A DNA stretch of 64,000 nt from assembly GCF_039871655.1 (NCBI RefSeq), contig NZ_JBDPLZ010000002.1:62001-126000 (forward strand), read 5' to 3'. The notes beneath the pieces are model-generated. The model was not told the origin of the DNA and did not search any database. It saw only the letters and a program-made list of their open reading frames with translations. The stretch comes from Actinocorallia sp039871655. Its GTDB lineage: Bacteria > Actinomycetota > Actinomycetes > Streptosporangiales > Streptosporangiaceae. A program made the translations under genes and the position numbers. Positions within the stretch are counted from its first letter, which is position 1. Each line of letters opens with the position of its first letter. This document shows, piece by piece, positions 6,851-15,008 of the stretch.

Positions 6851-7659
6851 GACATCTCCTTCATCACGCGTTCGATCACTTTTTGCGAGGAGTCTATGGG
6901 GGTGGCATACATGCCGATACGGTCGAATTTATTTCGTAGTTCGGTGACTTCAGCAGCGACGGTGATGAGGCGCCCTTCCAAAGTCGCGTCGGTGAATCCC
7001 ACGTCGCCTTCGCTGACGGTGATGACTTTGAAGGGACCGTCCAGGCCTTCGGTCGCACCTGCGCGGTTCTCGACGACCCGTAGGTGGACGTGGGGCATTC
7101 GGGAGGCCTTCAGGAGGAGGGCGAGTTGGTCCCGCATGGCCGCCGCGCCTCCGATACGGGGCAGGAGCGCGGTTTCGGAGAGCAGCACCCAGACTTCCGG
7201 AGGGTCGGTGCGATGGAGGAGTTCCTGGCGGGCAACGCGTTCGGCCACCGCCTTGTCGGGGTCCTTGGATCGGCCGGCGACCATCAGGGCCCTCGCGTAT
7301 TCCGGGCTCTGAAAGAGGGCGGGGATGCGCTGGCCGTCGTACAGCCGGAGGACCGACGCCCGTCTCTCGAAGCTGAAGTAGCTCTTGGCCCAGTCGGGGT
7401 TGTGGCCGAGGCGGGCGTACCAGAGCAGGTTGGTGAACAGGCCGCCGGTGTTCCACTTCTCGTCGAGGAGGGCGGCCTCTCGGTCCTTGAGTTGGGACTC
7501 GCCGCTCTCCAGTCTGGAAACCGAGGAGCGGGAGCATCGCAGCCAGCGAGCCACCGTGTCGCCTGACTGACCGTGCCGGGTGCGAAGGAAGCGCACGTAG
7601 AAGGCCATCATGGCCCAGAGGCTGAGCCGGGGGTCGGGGGGTTCCTTGGTGTTGTACAT
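6847..7659 (-). CDS. XRE-family regulator with DUF5753 (WhiJ-like)
   Basis: The 270-residue protein has an N-terminal helix-turn-helix at about 20-70 (SGDTVARWLRCSRSSVSRLE) and a C-terminal DUF5753 domain at about 85-265 (YDGQRIPALFQSPEYARAL, then RMPHVHLRVVENRAG). This is the WhiJ-type architecture of Streptomyces and relatives, DNA-binding regulators thought to respond through their small DUF397 partner. It is coupled to the DUF397 gene and diverges from the HATPase gene at 7770. The three together reproduce the whiJ gene neighbourhood. Confidence 0.9.
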   Translation of the reverse strand: MYNTKEPPDPRLSLWAMMAFYVRFLRTRHGQSGDTVARWLRCSRSSVSRLESGESQLKDREAALLDEKWNTGGLFTNLLWYARLGHNPDWAKSYFSFERRASVLRLYDGQRIPALFQSPEYARALMVAGRSKDPDKAVAERVARQELLHRTDPPEVWVLLSETALLPRIGGAAAMRDQLALLLKASRMPHVHLRVVENRAGATEGLDGPFKVITVSEGDVGFTDATLEGRLITVAAEVTELRNKFDRIGMYATPIDSSQKVIERVMKEMS

Positions 7660-7769
7660 GACACGCTCCGTCGCGTTCAGTTTCCAGACTTTCCCAGGAA
7701 CGGGGCAAGGCTAGGGACGTCTCGGCAGACTCGCCATCGATAGCGCGGAATCGGTGGGGGAGGAGAGCC

Positions 7770-8450
7770 GTGGGGGTGCGGGTCGGGATGAGCGGGGACG
7801 GCGGGGAGCTGAACCGGTGGTGCGAGGTGTTCGCCGTCGACGGGTCGGCGGCGCGGAAGGCTCGGTGGGCGGTCGTCGCCGCGTTGCGGGAGTGGGGGCT
7901 GGAGCGGCTCGTGGAGGACGGCCGGGTGGTGGTGTCCGAGCTGGTCACGAACGTGTTCGCGCACGCGGGGACGGAGACGGTGGAGGTCGGCGTCGTCGAG
8001 ACGCTCGGTGACGTCCGCATCGAGGTGTGGGACGGCTCGGGCCGGATGCCGGTGGCGAGGGCCGCCGGTGAGCTGGACGAGGCCGGGCGGGGGTGGGGGA
8101 TCGTCGCGGCGCTCTCGGCCGCGTGCGGGGTCGAGCCGGACGGGGAGCGGGGCGGGAAGGCGGCGTGGGCGCGGCTTTCGAAGTTCCCGTCGTCGGTGAT
8201 CCCGGTGGAGCCGGGTGTCGGGCTGCTGGCGGAGTCGGTGCGGGAGGCGCTCGACGCGCACGGGGTCCTCCGGCGGACCCGGGAGCTGCTCGTCGCCGAC
8301 GTGGTGGGCCGGCTGGGCGAACGGATCGCCCGGCTCGCCGAGGAGCACCAAGGCCACAACAGCGACGACGTCCCCTTCCGCGCCTCCGCGGAGGTCTGCG
8401 CCGTCCGCGCCGACGGCCAGAGCCCTGGCCGCGGCGGGCGGGAAGGCTGA
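7770..8450 (+). CDS. RsbW/SpoIIAB-like HATPase (putative anti-sigma/serine kinase)
   Basis: The GTG at 7770 follows GGGAGGAGAG. The 226-residue protein carries a GHKL ATPase fold at about 15-145. The N-box is SELVTNVFAHAG (Glu, Asn and His in register), the G1 box is VWDGSGRMP, and the G2 box is GRGWGIVAAL. A helical C-terminal extension of about 70 residues ends in disordered sequence. Family members are anti-sigma factors or serine kinases. In WhiJ-like loci they accompany XRE and DUF397 proteins, as here. No anti-anti-sigma gene is adjacent. Confidence 0.88.
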   Translation: MGVRVGMSGDGGELNRWCEVFAVDGSAARKARWAVVAALREWGLERLVEDGRVVVSELVTNVFAHAGTETVEVGVVETLGDVRIEVWDGSGRMPVARAAGELDEAGRGWGIVAALSAACGVEPDGERGGKAAWARLSKFPSSVIPVEPGVGLLAESVREALDAHGVLRRTRELLVADVVGRLGERIARLAEEHQGHNSDDVPFRASAEVCAVRADGQSPGRGGREG

Positions 8451-8469
8451 CGTCGGAGTCCGGGCGGGC

Positions 8470-8901
8470 TCAGCCCGAGCCGAGGTCGGAGCTCACCCAG
8501 CGCCGCGGACGCATGCGGATCACCACCTGGGGCCCGTGGTCCCCCCAGGCGAAGTCGACGTACGGGGCGACCTTCTCGGCGGGGAGGTAGCGGGAGGCCA
8601 GCTCGGTCAGCCGTTCCCGGGTCGCCGGGACGGTCTCCTCCACCGTCCCCTCGACGGAGACGTACCGGATGGTCGGCTCGATCCGGTCGACCAGCAGCGA
8701 GAACCGCCCCGCCTTCGCGATCAGCCGCGCCTTCCGCGAGTCCCGCCCGGTCATGATCCACACATCGCCGCCGGGCGTGTAGTGGTACCAGACCGGCACG
8801 ACGAGCGGCCCCCGCCCTCCGTCCTCGCCCGCGTCCACTCCCAGCGCCGCCACATGCGGCTCGGCCAGGAACTCTTCCCGCTCTTCCTGCGACAAAGCCA
8901 T
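8470..8901 (-). CDS. Pyridoxamine 5'-phosphate oxidase-like (FMN/F420-binding split barrel)
   Basis: The ATG at 8901 has AAGGGGG about 6 nt upstream; the longer frame to 9153 has no support. The 143-residue protein has the split-beta-barrel pattern of actinomycete flavin/F420 proteins. FLAEPHVAALGV is at the N-terminus, PVWYHYTPGGDVWIMTGRDS near 37-57, RKARLIAKAGRFSLLVD next, and RYVSVEGTVE in the dimer-interface strand. Such proteins bind FMN or F420 and reduce diverse substrates, or bind haem-breakdown ligands. The exact cofactor is not decidable by eye. It converges with the HATPase gene, leaving 19 bp. Confidence 0.85.
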   Translation of the reverse strand: MALSQEEREEFLAEPHVAALGVDAGEDGGRGPLVVPVWYHYTPGGDVWIMTGRDSRKARLIAKAGRFSLLVDRIEPTIRYVSVEGTVEETVPATRERLTELASRYLPAEKVAPYVDFAWGDHGPQVVIRMRPRRWVSSDLGSG

Positions 8902-9186
8902 GAAACCCCCTTTTCTTCGGGTGGTCGGGCCGCCCCCGGGCTTTCCGTCGACCAGATCGGACCGTACCCGTCGCCGACGACAAAAAGCACCGCTCGTTCC
9001 GGCCCGGCCGCTGGTCGGCATGCTCTCAAGAACGCGCCGCGCGTCGCCGAGCGGTTCATCCGGAGGTCGCCGCCCCAGGTGGACTCCACCTTGGTGCTCC
9101 GCCCCGCATGGGACGGCACCCGCTCCCATGAAGCGATGCGGATATGCGGGCACGTACGCGGAGTGGTTGTCTTCGCCGGAGGGCCG

Positions 9187-10632
9187 TCAGGCGGCGGCCT
9201 CGACGGGCTGAGGGGTCGGCTCTTCGGGTTCGGAGGCGGTGGCGGGACGGCTCGACGGGAGGGCCGTGATGATCAGGGCGGCGACGAACGCGACTCCGCA
9301 GGCGATCAGCATGGTGGTGCGGAAGCCGTTCTCGGACGGCAGGGTGTATCCGCCCATCCGGACGGTCATCTGGGACAGGACGAGTCCGACGATGGCGGCC
9401 GACACGGTGGTGCCGATGGAGCGCATCAGGGTGTTGAAGCCGTTGGCGGCGGCGGTCTCCGAGAGGGGGACCGCGCCCATGATGAGGGCGGGCATCGCCC
9501 CGTAGGCCAGGCCGACGCCGGAGTTGATGACGCAGACGACGGTCAGCAGCCCCCACGTGGAGCCCAGCAGGACCGTCGAGGAGCCGTATCCGGCGGCGAT
9601 GACCAGGCAGCCGGCGAGCAGGGTGGTCTTGGGGCCGCGGGCGGCCGACAGCTGGGCGCCCAGGGGTGAGACCGCCATCATCATCAGGCCGCCGGGGGCC
9701 ATCCACAGTCCGGCGGCGAGCATCGACTGGCCCAGCCCGTACCCGGTGGCCTCGGGGAGCTGCAGCAGCTGCATCACGACCAGGGACTGCGCGTACATCG
9801 CGAACCCGACGAGGAGTGAGGCCATATTGGTCAGCAGCACCTGCCGCCGCGCGGTGACGCGCAGGTCGACCAGCGGGTCGCCGGTCCTCAGCTCCCACCA
9901 GCCCCACACGAGCAGGACGACGACCGCGGACGTGAGCAGCCCGATGATGGTGCCGCTGGTCCAGCCCCAGTCGGCGCCCTTGGAGACGCCCAGCAGCAGG
10001 CACACCAGCCCGGTCCCCAGCCCGACCGCGCCGACGAGGTCGACGCGTCCGGAGGCCTGGACGGGAGTGGGCGGCACCAGCCGCCAGATCAGCACGGTGA
10101 CCAGGACGTTCAGCACGCTGACACCCCAGAACAGCACCCGCCAGCTGGTCTGTTCGGCGACGGCCGCGGCGATCGGAAGGCCGAGCGCCCCGCCGACGCC
10201 CATGGAGGCGCTCATCAGCGCGATGGCCGAGCCCAGCTTCCGCGGCGGCAGCAGGTCGCGCAGCGCGCTGATGCCCAGCGGGATCATGCCCATGCCGAGG
10301 CCCTGCAGCCCCCGGCCGACGATCATGGGGACCACGGAGTCGGCCAGGGCGCAGATCACGGAGCCCGCGATGAGCGGCAGCGAGGAGAGCAGCAGCATGC
10401 GGCGTTTGCCGTAGAGGTCGCCGAGCCGTCCGGTGACGGGGATGAAGACCGCGCCGACCAGCAGCGTGATGGTGACGACCCAGGACGCGTTGGACGCGGT
10501 GGTGCCGAGCAGGTGCGGCATCTCGCCGATGAACGGCACCACCAGGGTCTGCACCAGTGCGGCGACGATGCCCGCCACGGCGAGTACGCCGACGATTCCG
10601 CCGGAGCGGACGGCGGGTGCGGGTTCTTGCAC
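9187..10632 (-). CDS. MFS drug:H+ antiporter, DHA2 (EmrB/QacA) family
   Basis: The 481-residue integral membrane protein has about 14 hydrophobic segments, the number usual for DHA2. The MFS motif A is GRLGDLYGKRRML (near residue 70), followed by the arginine-containing GRGLQGLGMGMIPLG and the antiporter motif C-like GGALGLPIAAAV. Members export antibiotics, dyes or metabolites using the proton gradient. A paired 15-nt inverted repeat lies upstream (10668-10718), suggesting control by a TetR-type repressor encoded elsewhere. It is divergent from the acetyltransferase at 10821. Confidence 0.92.
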   Translation of the reverse strand: MQEPAPAVRSGGIVGVLAVAGIVAALVQTLVVPFIGEMPHLLGTTASNASWVVTITLLVGAVFIPVTGRLGDLYGKRRMLLLSSLPLIAGSVICALADSVVPMIVGRGLQGLGMGMIPLGISALRDLLPPRKLGSAIALMSASMGVGGALGLPIAAAVAEQTSWRVLFWGVSVLNVLVTVLIWRLVPPTPVQASGRVDLVGAVGLGTGLVCLLLGVSKGADWGWTSGTIIGLLTSAVVVLLVWGWWELRTGDPLVDLRVTARRQVLLTNMASLLVGFAMYAQSLVVMQLLQLPEATGYGLGQSMLAAGLWMAPGGLMMMAVSPLGAQLSAARGPKTTLLAGCLVIAAGYGSSTVLLGSTWGLLTVVCVINSGVGLAYGAMPALIMGAVPLSETAAANGFNTLMRSIGTTVSAAIVGLVLSQMTVRMGGYTLPSENGFRTTMLIACGVAFVAALIITALPSSRPATASEPEEPTPQPVEAAA

Positions 10633-10667
10633 GTGGGGTCTCCGTCAAGATCGGTGCCAGGGGGATT

Positions 10668-10718
10668 TGTGTACCGTACATAAGATGTGATCGACGCACA
10701 AAGTATGTATGGTGCACA
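10668..10718. promoter_or_regulatory. Large near-perfect inverted repeat in the MFS/GNAT divergent promoter
   Basis: Arm 1 at 10668-10682 is TGTGTACCGTACATA. The reverse complement of arm 2 (10704-10718) is TGTGCACCATACATA, 13 of 15 identical. Arm 1 also contains an inner near-palindrome TGTACCGTACA. A 21-nt spacer separates the arms, which sit 36-86 nt upstream of the MFS start. This looks like a two-site operator, although no regulator gene is adjacent. Confidence 0.55.
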
Positions 10719-10820
10719 TCCCTGTGACGTGCACGACACGGCGCCCAGGAGGGGAAGACCTGCCGGACCGGCACACCTCCTGCGACCCGCCCCTTTCGGC
10801 CCGTCGGCGGTTGTACGGTC

Positions 10821-11408
10821 GTGGGCATGGACGAAGGAGTCGTACTGAGGACCGAGCGCCTGCTGGTGCGGCGGTGGCGGGAGGAGGACCGGGGGCCGTT
10901 CGCGGAGTTGAACGCCGACCCCGAGGTCATGGAGCATTTCCCGGCGGCGCTGACGCGGGCGGAGAGCGACGCGACGGTCGACCGGCTCGAGAGCCGGATC
11001 CAGGAGGACGGCTTCGGGTTCTGGGCGCTGGAGGTCGCAGGGAGCGGCGAGTTCGTCGGATTCACCGGGATGGCGCGGACGAGGTTCGACTCCCACTTCA
11101 CGCCCTCGGTGGAGATCGGGTGGCGGCTGAGCCGCGGGAGTTGGGGTCTGGGGTACGCCAGTGAGGCGGCGCGGGCCGTGCTGGAGTACGGGTTCACCGA
11201 AGTCGGCCTGGACGAGATCGTCTCGTTCACCGCCGTTGCGAACCTCCGCTCCCAGGCGGTGATGCGGCGGATCGGCATGGTCCGCGATGAGGACGGGGAC
11301 TTCGAGCACCCCCTCGTCCCGGAGGGCCATCCTCTGCGCCTCCACGTGCTCTACCGGCTGACCGCCGGGCGGTGGAAGGCGCAGCGGACCACGCGAAGCG
11401 GTGCATGA
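10821..11408 (+). CDS. GNAT acetyltransferase (RimJ/RimL type)
   Basis: The 195-residue protein matches GNAT acetyltransferases. RTERLLVRRWREED at the start, PEVMEHFPAALTRAES, then IGWRLSRGSWGLGYASEAA, which carries the acetyl-CoA-binding R/Q-x-x-G-x-G/A-like loop, and FTAVANLRSQAVMRRIGM at the C-terminal strand-helix. RimJ/RimL-like enzymes acetylate protein N-termini or small amines; the substrate is open. The start could be GTG 10821 or ATG 10827 (MDEGVVL). A strong hairpin follows at 11445. Confidence 0.88.
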   Translation: MGMDEGVVLRTERLLVRRWREEDRGPFAELNADPEVMEHFPAALTRAESDATVDRLESRIQEDGFGFWALEVAGSGEFVGFTGMARTRFDSHFTPSVEIGWRLSRGSWGLGYASEAARAVLEYGFTEVGLDEIVSFTAVANLRSQAVMRRIGMVRDEDGDFEHPLVPEGHPLRLHVLYRLTAGRWKAQRTTRSGA

Positions 11409-11444
11409 CCCGCCTCGGCGCGGTGAACTCGAAGAGGAGCGCCG

Positions 11445-11477
11445 GGGCGGGGGAGGGGCGCCGCCCTTCCCCCGCCC
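11445..11477. terminator. Bidirectional terminator between convergent genes
   Basis: GGGCGGGGGA at 11445-11454 pairs perfectly with TCCCCCGCCC at 11468-11477, and the inner GGGCG/CGCCC extends the stem. It lies between the stops of the acetyltransferase and the beta-propeller gene. Confidence 0.7.
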
Positions 11478-11486
11478 GAGCGGGGG

Positions 11487-12749
11487 TCAGCTGCCGGCGG
11501 GTGAGGTCCAGCCGACGGGGACGCGGGCGACGCGGACGCGCTGGGGGTGGTCGCCGACCGGGACGGAGACGACCTTCTGGCCGGTGGCGAAGTCGATCGC
11601 GGTGACCTGGTCGGCGTCGCTCTCGGAGATGACGCAGGCCTTGCCGTCGCCGCTGACCGTGGCCCAGTAGGGCTTGGCGGCGGGCACCAGCGGGCCCTCG
11701 GTGAGGGAGGCGCGGTCGACGATGGTGGCGTAGTCGTCCATGGTGCCGGCGATGCACAGCTTGGAGCCGTCGGGGCTCATGGACATGCCGTGGTGGCGGG
11801 AGTCGTTGACGTAGGTCTTGCGGTCGTCGCTGGTGTCCGGGTTCTTCGGCAGCGTCTTCACCCGGGTGATCTTGTCGGTGGCCACGTCGTACTCGACGAA
11901 GCCGTTGAAGAACGACACCTGGAAGTACAGCTTGGACTCGTCGGGGGTGAAGGCGACCGGGCGGACCGAGTCCGACAGGTCCTTGCGGTCGAAGGCGTCC
12001 AGGCGCTGGCGCATGTCGATGGTCTTGACGACCTTGTACGTCGCGGTGTCCACGACGGTGATCTTGCGGTCGCCCTTGAGGAAGTCCTGCCACGGCGCGT
12101 CGGAGTCGTTGTTGACCTCGCCGATGGACATGTTCCACAGGTACTTGCCGCCGTCGGTGTAGACGTTCTCGTGCGGCTTGTCACCGGTCTTGAACGAGCC
12201 GACCTGGTGCCCGGTGTTGATGTCCAGGACGTGCACCGTGTTGGAGGTGGACGCCGACACCGCCACCTTGGTGCCGTCGGGGGAGACGGCCATGTGGTCG
12301 GCGCGGAACCCGGAGACGGGGAAACGCCACTTGACCTTCCCGGTGGCGACGTCGATGGAGACGACGTCGGCGAAGCTGGGCCGGGAGGCGACCAGCGCGC
12401 TGCCGTCGGGCGTGGAGTACATGTCGTCGACGTACTGGTCGTGGCCTTCGCCCACGGTCTCCCGGATGCCCAGGAAGAAGACGAGCCTGATGGGGTTGAG
12501 GTAGATCTCGCGGAGCCGTTCGTCCTTGTCGGGAACGACGTTGATCCGGCCGATCTTGGCGAAGTCGCCGCTGGACCGGATGACGTCGGCGGTGCCTTCC
12601 CAGTTGTTGCCGACGAACATCACCTCCTGCAGCGAGGGGGCGGCCTGCGGCGCCGCGCCGGCGGGGGCGGTGGCTCCGGCCAGGGCGGCAGCGGTCAGGG
12701 CGGCGCCGGCCAGCAGCGATCTGCGGGACCGTGAAGCCGAAACACGCAT
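11487..12749 (-). CDS. Exported YVTN/YncE-type beta-propeller protein
   Basis: The 420-residue protein starts with a twin-arginine-like signal (SRSRRSLLAGAALTAAALAG, cleavage near APAGA-AP), so it is exported, perhaps folded. The mature part consists of propeller blades of the type 'SPDG.K..V....V.V.D..TG': STPDGSALVASRPSF, SPDGTKVAVSASTSN, TPDESKLYFQVSFFNG, SPDGSKLCIAGTMDD and GDGKACVISESDA. YncE-like propellers bind ligands or nucleic acid, and some relatives are dehydrogenase-associated. No function can be assigned. AGGAGG sits 7 nt before the ATG. No operon partner. Confidence 0.85.
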   Translation of the reverse strand: MRVSASRSRRSLLAGAALTAAALAGATAPAGAAPQAAPSLQEVMFVGNNWEGTADVIRSSGDFAKIGRINVVPDKDERLREIYLNPIRLVFFLGIRETVGEGHDQYVDDMYSTPDGSALVASRPSFADVVSIDVATGKVKWRFPVSGFRADHMAVSPDGTKVAVSASTSNTVHVLDINTGHQVGSFKTGDKPHENVYTDGGKYLWNMSIGEVNNDSDAPWQDFLKGDRKITVVDTATYKVVKTIDMRQRLDAFDRKDLSDSVRPVAFTPDESKLYFQVSFFNGFVEYDVATDKITRVKTLPKNPDTSDDRKTYVNDSRHHGMSMSPDGSKLCIAGTMDDYATIVDRASLTEGPLVPAAKPYWATVSGDGKACVISESDADQVTAIDFATGQKVVSVPVGDHPQRVRVARVPVGWTSPAGS

Positions 12750-13027
12750 GTTCTTCCTCCTGGGGGGTGGGGAGGAACGCGGGCGGATCCCGCGTCCGGA
12801 TCTTCCGGAATCTGGATACTTCAGGGTTCAAGACCGGTTACCGGACGGTAGAACAGTGTGGCGGCCGCCACAAGGGTCCGGGGGATGAAGATCCACTCCG
12901 TGAATGCTCAAAAAGGCGCAATATTCCCTCGGGGATTTTGCGAAACCGGGACGTTGCCCTCCACGCCTGAAGGGGTGATGGGGAGGGGCTGAACGTACCG
13001 GTCCGTCGCGGCGGGAATAGCGGTGAC

Positions 13028-13423
13028 ATGGACGACTACCCACTGCTCGAGTTCTTCTGGACGATGCTGGTGTTCTTCACCTGGATCCTCTGGCTGGTTC
13101 TGCTCTTCAAGATCATCAATGACATCTTCCGGAGCCACGACCTGAGCGGCTGGGGCAAGACCGGCTGGCTCATCCTCATCCTCGTGCTGCCGTTCCTCGG
13201 CGTGTTCATCTACCTGATCGCCCGCGGCACGGACATGAGCAGGCGCGAGATGGAACGGCTCCAGCAGCAGGAGCAGGAGTTCAGGGCCTACGTGCGTGAG
13301 ACGGCGGGGCCCGGTGGGGGCACGAGCCACGCCGACGAACTGTCCAAGCTCGTCGATCTCAAGAACCGCGGGGCGATCACCGAGGAGGAGTACCAGCGGG
13401 CGAAGGAGAAGGTCCTCGGCTGA
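13028..13423 (+). CDS. Small membrane protein with PLDc_N and SHOCT domains
   Basis: The 131-residue protein has two membrane helices (about 9-35 and 50-67) in a PLDc_N-like arrangement (FFTWILWLVLLFKIINDIFR, then GWGKTGWLILILVLPFLGVF). A charged linker follows, and then a C-terminal SHOCT motif (ELSKLVDLKNRGAITEEEYQ). SHOCT modules are short oligomerisation tails. The family is common in actinomycetes with no established role. Its last 47 bp overlap the convergent LysR gene. Confidence 0.88.
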   Translation: MDDYPLLEFFWTMLVFFTWILWLVLLFKIINDIFRSHDLSGWGKTGWLILILVLPFLGVFIYLIARGTDMSRREMERLQQQEQEFRAYVRETAGPGGGTSHADELSKLVDLKNRGAITEEEYQRAKEKVLG

Positions 13424-14312
13424 GCTCCCCGCCCGGGCCCGCGATCCTCGCCAGGTGCTCCTTCAACGCGGCGGCCGCCGGGAGCGCGGCCGTCGGCAGG
13501 GCCAGGTGGACGGTGCGGGACAGGGTGTCCAGAGGGCGCAGGCGAAGGTTCCCGGGGACGGCCCGGACGGCCAGGGACGGGACGAGGGTGACGCCCAGCC
13601 CGGCCTGGACGTAGCCGAACTTGCCGGTCCACTCCGCTATGCGGATGATCTTCCGCGGGGTGAACCCGGCGCGGGAGCAGGCGTCGGTGAGCAGGGTGGG
13701 GCGGTCGGGCGGGCCGTGCTGGATCCAGGTCTCCGCGCGCAGGTCCCACAACTCCAGGTCCGGTTCGCCGGCCAGGGGATGGGCCGGTGGAAGGGCCACG
13801 TGGAGGGTGTCCTCCAGCAGCGGGGTGAGCGTCACGCCGTCCAGAGGGGCGAGGCCGGAGGGGTAGTCGCTGACGATCGCCAGGTCCAGTGAGCCGTCCG
13901 CCACGAGGCGCATGAGGTGGCGTGACGGTCCTTCCACGGGAGTGACCTCCACGCCGGGGTGCGTCTCGTGGAAGTGGCGCAGGGCGGTGGGGAGCAGGTG
14001 GACGTTCGCCGTGGCGAAAGCGCCCACGCGGAGGGTCGCGCCGTAGCCGCCGTGGAGGGCCGCGAGGTCGGCTTCGGCCCTGGCCAGGCGGTCGAGGACG
14101 GCCTTCGCGTGGCGGTGCAGGGTCCGGCCCGCCGGGGTGAGGCGCACGCCCCGGGGGAGGCGTTCCAGGAGGGGGCCGCCGGCTTCGCGTTCCAGGGTGG
14201 CGATGCGGCGGGAGACGGCGGACTGGGTGTAGTTCAGTTCGGCCGCCGCCGCGGTGAAGGAGCCGGTACGGGCGACGGTGACGAGCAGCAGCAGGGCGTC
14301 GGTGTCGAACAC
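13377..14312 (-). CDS. LysR-family transcriptional regulator
   Basis: I take GTG 14312, preceded by AGGAGGG 4 nt upstream, giving VFDTDALLLLVTVARTG at the N-terminus; ATG 14327 in the same frame is an alternative. The 311-residue protein has the LysR winged helix at about 1-60 (SFTAAAAELNYTQSAVSRR) and a periplasmic-binding-like effector domain (ATLRVGAFATANVHLLP, then GLGVTLVPSLAV). It diverges from the dehydrogenase/RidA fusion gene, whose promoter contains a LysR-type palindrome. The 3' end overlaps the convergent SHOCT gene by 47 bp. Confidence 0.9.
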   Translation of the reverse strand: MFDTDALLLLVTVARTGSFTAAAAELNYTQSAVSRRIATLEREAGGPLLERLPRGVRLTPAGRTLHRHAKAVLDRLARAEADLAALHGGYGATLRVGAFATANVHLLPTALRHFHETHPGVEVTPVEGPSRHLMRLVADGSLDLAIVSDYPSGLAPLDGVTLTPLLEDTLHVALPPAHPLAGEPDLELWDLRAETWIQHGPPDRPTLLTDACSRAGFTPRKIIRIAEWTGKFGYVQAGLGVTLVPSLAVRAVPGNLRLRPLDTLSRTVHLALPTAALPAAAALKEHLARIAGPGGELSRGPSPSPAGTPPR

Positions 14313-14332
14313 ATTCCCTCCTCGCATGGGTT

Positions 14333-14345
14333 CTATGAAATATAG
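14333..14345. promoter_or_regulatory. LysR-type palindrome CTAT-N5-ATAG
   Basis: CTATGAAATATAG is symmetrical and satisfies the T-N11-A rule of LysR operators. It sits about 20 nt upstream of the LysR start and 35 nt upstream of the divergent gene, where such a regulator would control both. Confidence 0.5.
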
Positions 14346-14379
14346 TCGCTGGTGGAATGCCTTCTCACTCCCTAACGTC

Positions 14380-14955
14380 GTGGACGTGATCGCATTCATG
14401 GGACTGGGGCGCATGGGCGTCCCGATGGTGGAACGGCTCGTCGCCGCGGGCCGCGAGATGACCGTGTGGAACCGGACGCCCCGTGGCGTGGCGGGGGCCG
14501 TCACGGCGGCAGGCCCGGCCGAGGCCGTGGCCGGAGCCGAGGTCGTCGTGACGACGCGGCGGGAGAGGCGCGTCGAGGCGCTCAACCCGGCGACCGTCCC
14601 CGCGACCAACGGCTTCTACTCGCACGCCACGCGCGCGGGGGGCCTGCTGTTCGTCTCCGGCCAGGTCGCTCTGGACGACGACGGCGAACTCGTCGGTCCG
14701 GACGACATGGCCGCGCAGTCCGAACGAGTGATGGTCCTCCTCGGACGCATCCTCGCCGACCAGGGATGCACCTTCGAGGACGTCACCCACGTGCGCACCT
14801 TCGTCACGGATCTCTCCCGCCTCCGCGAGTACGGCGTCGTCCGCAACCGCTACTTTCCCAAGGATCCGCCCGCCAGCACCACGGTCGAGGTGTCCCGTCT
14901 CTTCATCCCCGGCGCCCTGCTGGAGGTGGAGGCGACCGCCTCGCTGCCCTCCTGA
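14380..14955 (+). CDS. Fusion of a truncated hydroxyacid dehydrogenase N-terminus to a RidA-family domain
   Basis: Residues 3-60 (counting from GTG 14380; GTG 14386 also possible) are the start of a 3-hydroxyisobutyrate/6-phosphogluconate dehydrogenase-type Rossmann fold. They contain IAFMGLGRMGVPMVERL, TVWNRTP and AGAEVVVTT. Without the remaining 230 or so residues the sequence then enters a complete RidA/YjgF domain (about 67-191). That domain has GLLFVSGQVALDDDGE, the conserved Arg in TVEVSRLFIP and the Glu in LLEVEATAS, matching the enamine/imine deaminase site. RidA hydrolyses reactive 2-aminoacrylate-type imines. The simplest origin is a deletion joining two adjacent genes. No clear ribosome-binding site; it may be leaderless. 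Confidence 0.75.
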   Translation: MDVIAFMGLGRMGVPMVERLVAAGREMTVWNRTPRGVAGAVTAAGPAEAVAGAEVVVTTRRERRVEALNPATVPATNGFYSHATRAGGLLFVSGQVALDDDGELVGPDDMAAQSERVMVLLGRILADQGCTFEDVTHVRTFVTDLSRLREYGVVRNRYFPKDPPASTTVEVSRLFIPGALLEVEATASLPS

Positions 14956-14984
14956 TCGGCCCGGCCGGACCCGTGACCAAGAAG

Positions 14985-14998
14985 TAGAACGTGTTCTA
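14985..14998. promoter_or_regulatory. Perfect KstR-type operator
   Basis: TAGAACGTGTTCTA is a perfect palindrome matching the published KstR consensus TNNAACNNGTTNNA. KstR is the TetR-family repressor of steroid catabolism in mycolic-acid actinomycetes and relatives. It ends 10 nt before the ATG of the short-chain dehydrogenase, so bound repressor would cover the promoter of a probably leaderless transcript. Confidence 0.7.
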
Positions 14999-15008
14999 TT
15001 CTGCGCCC

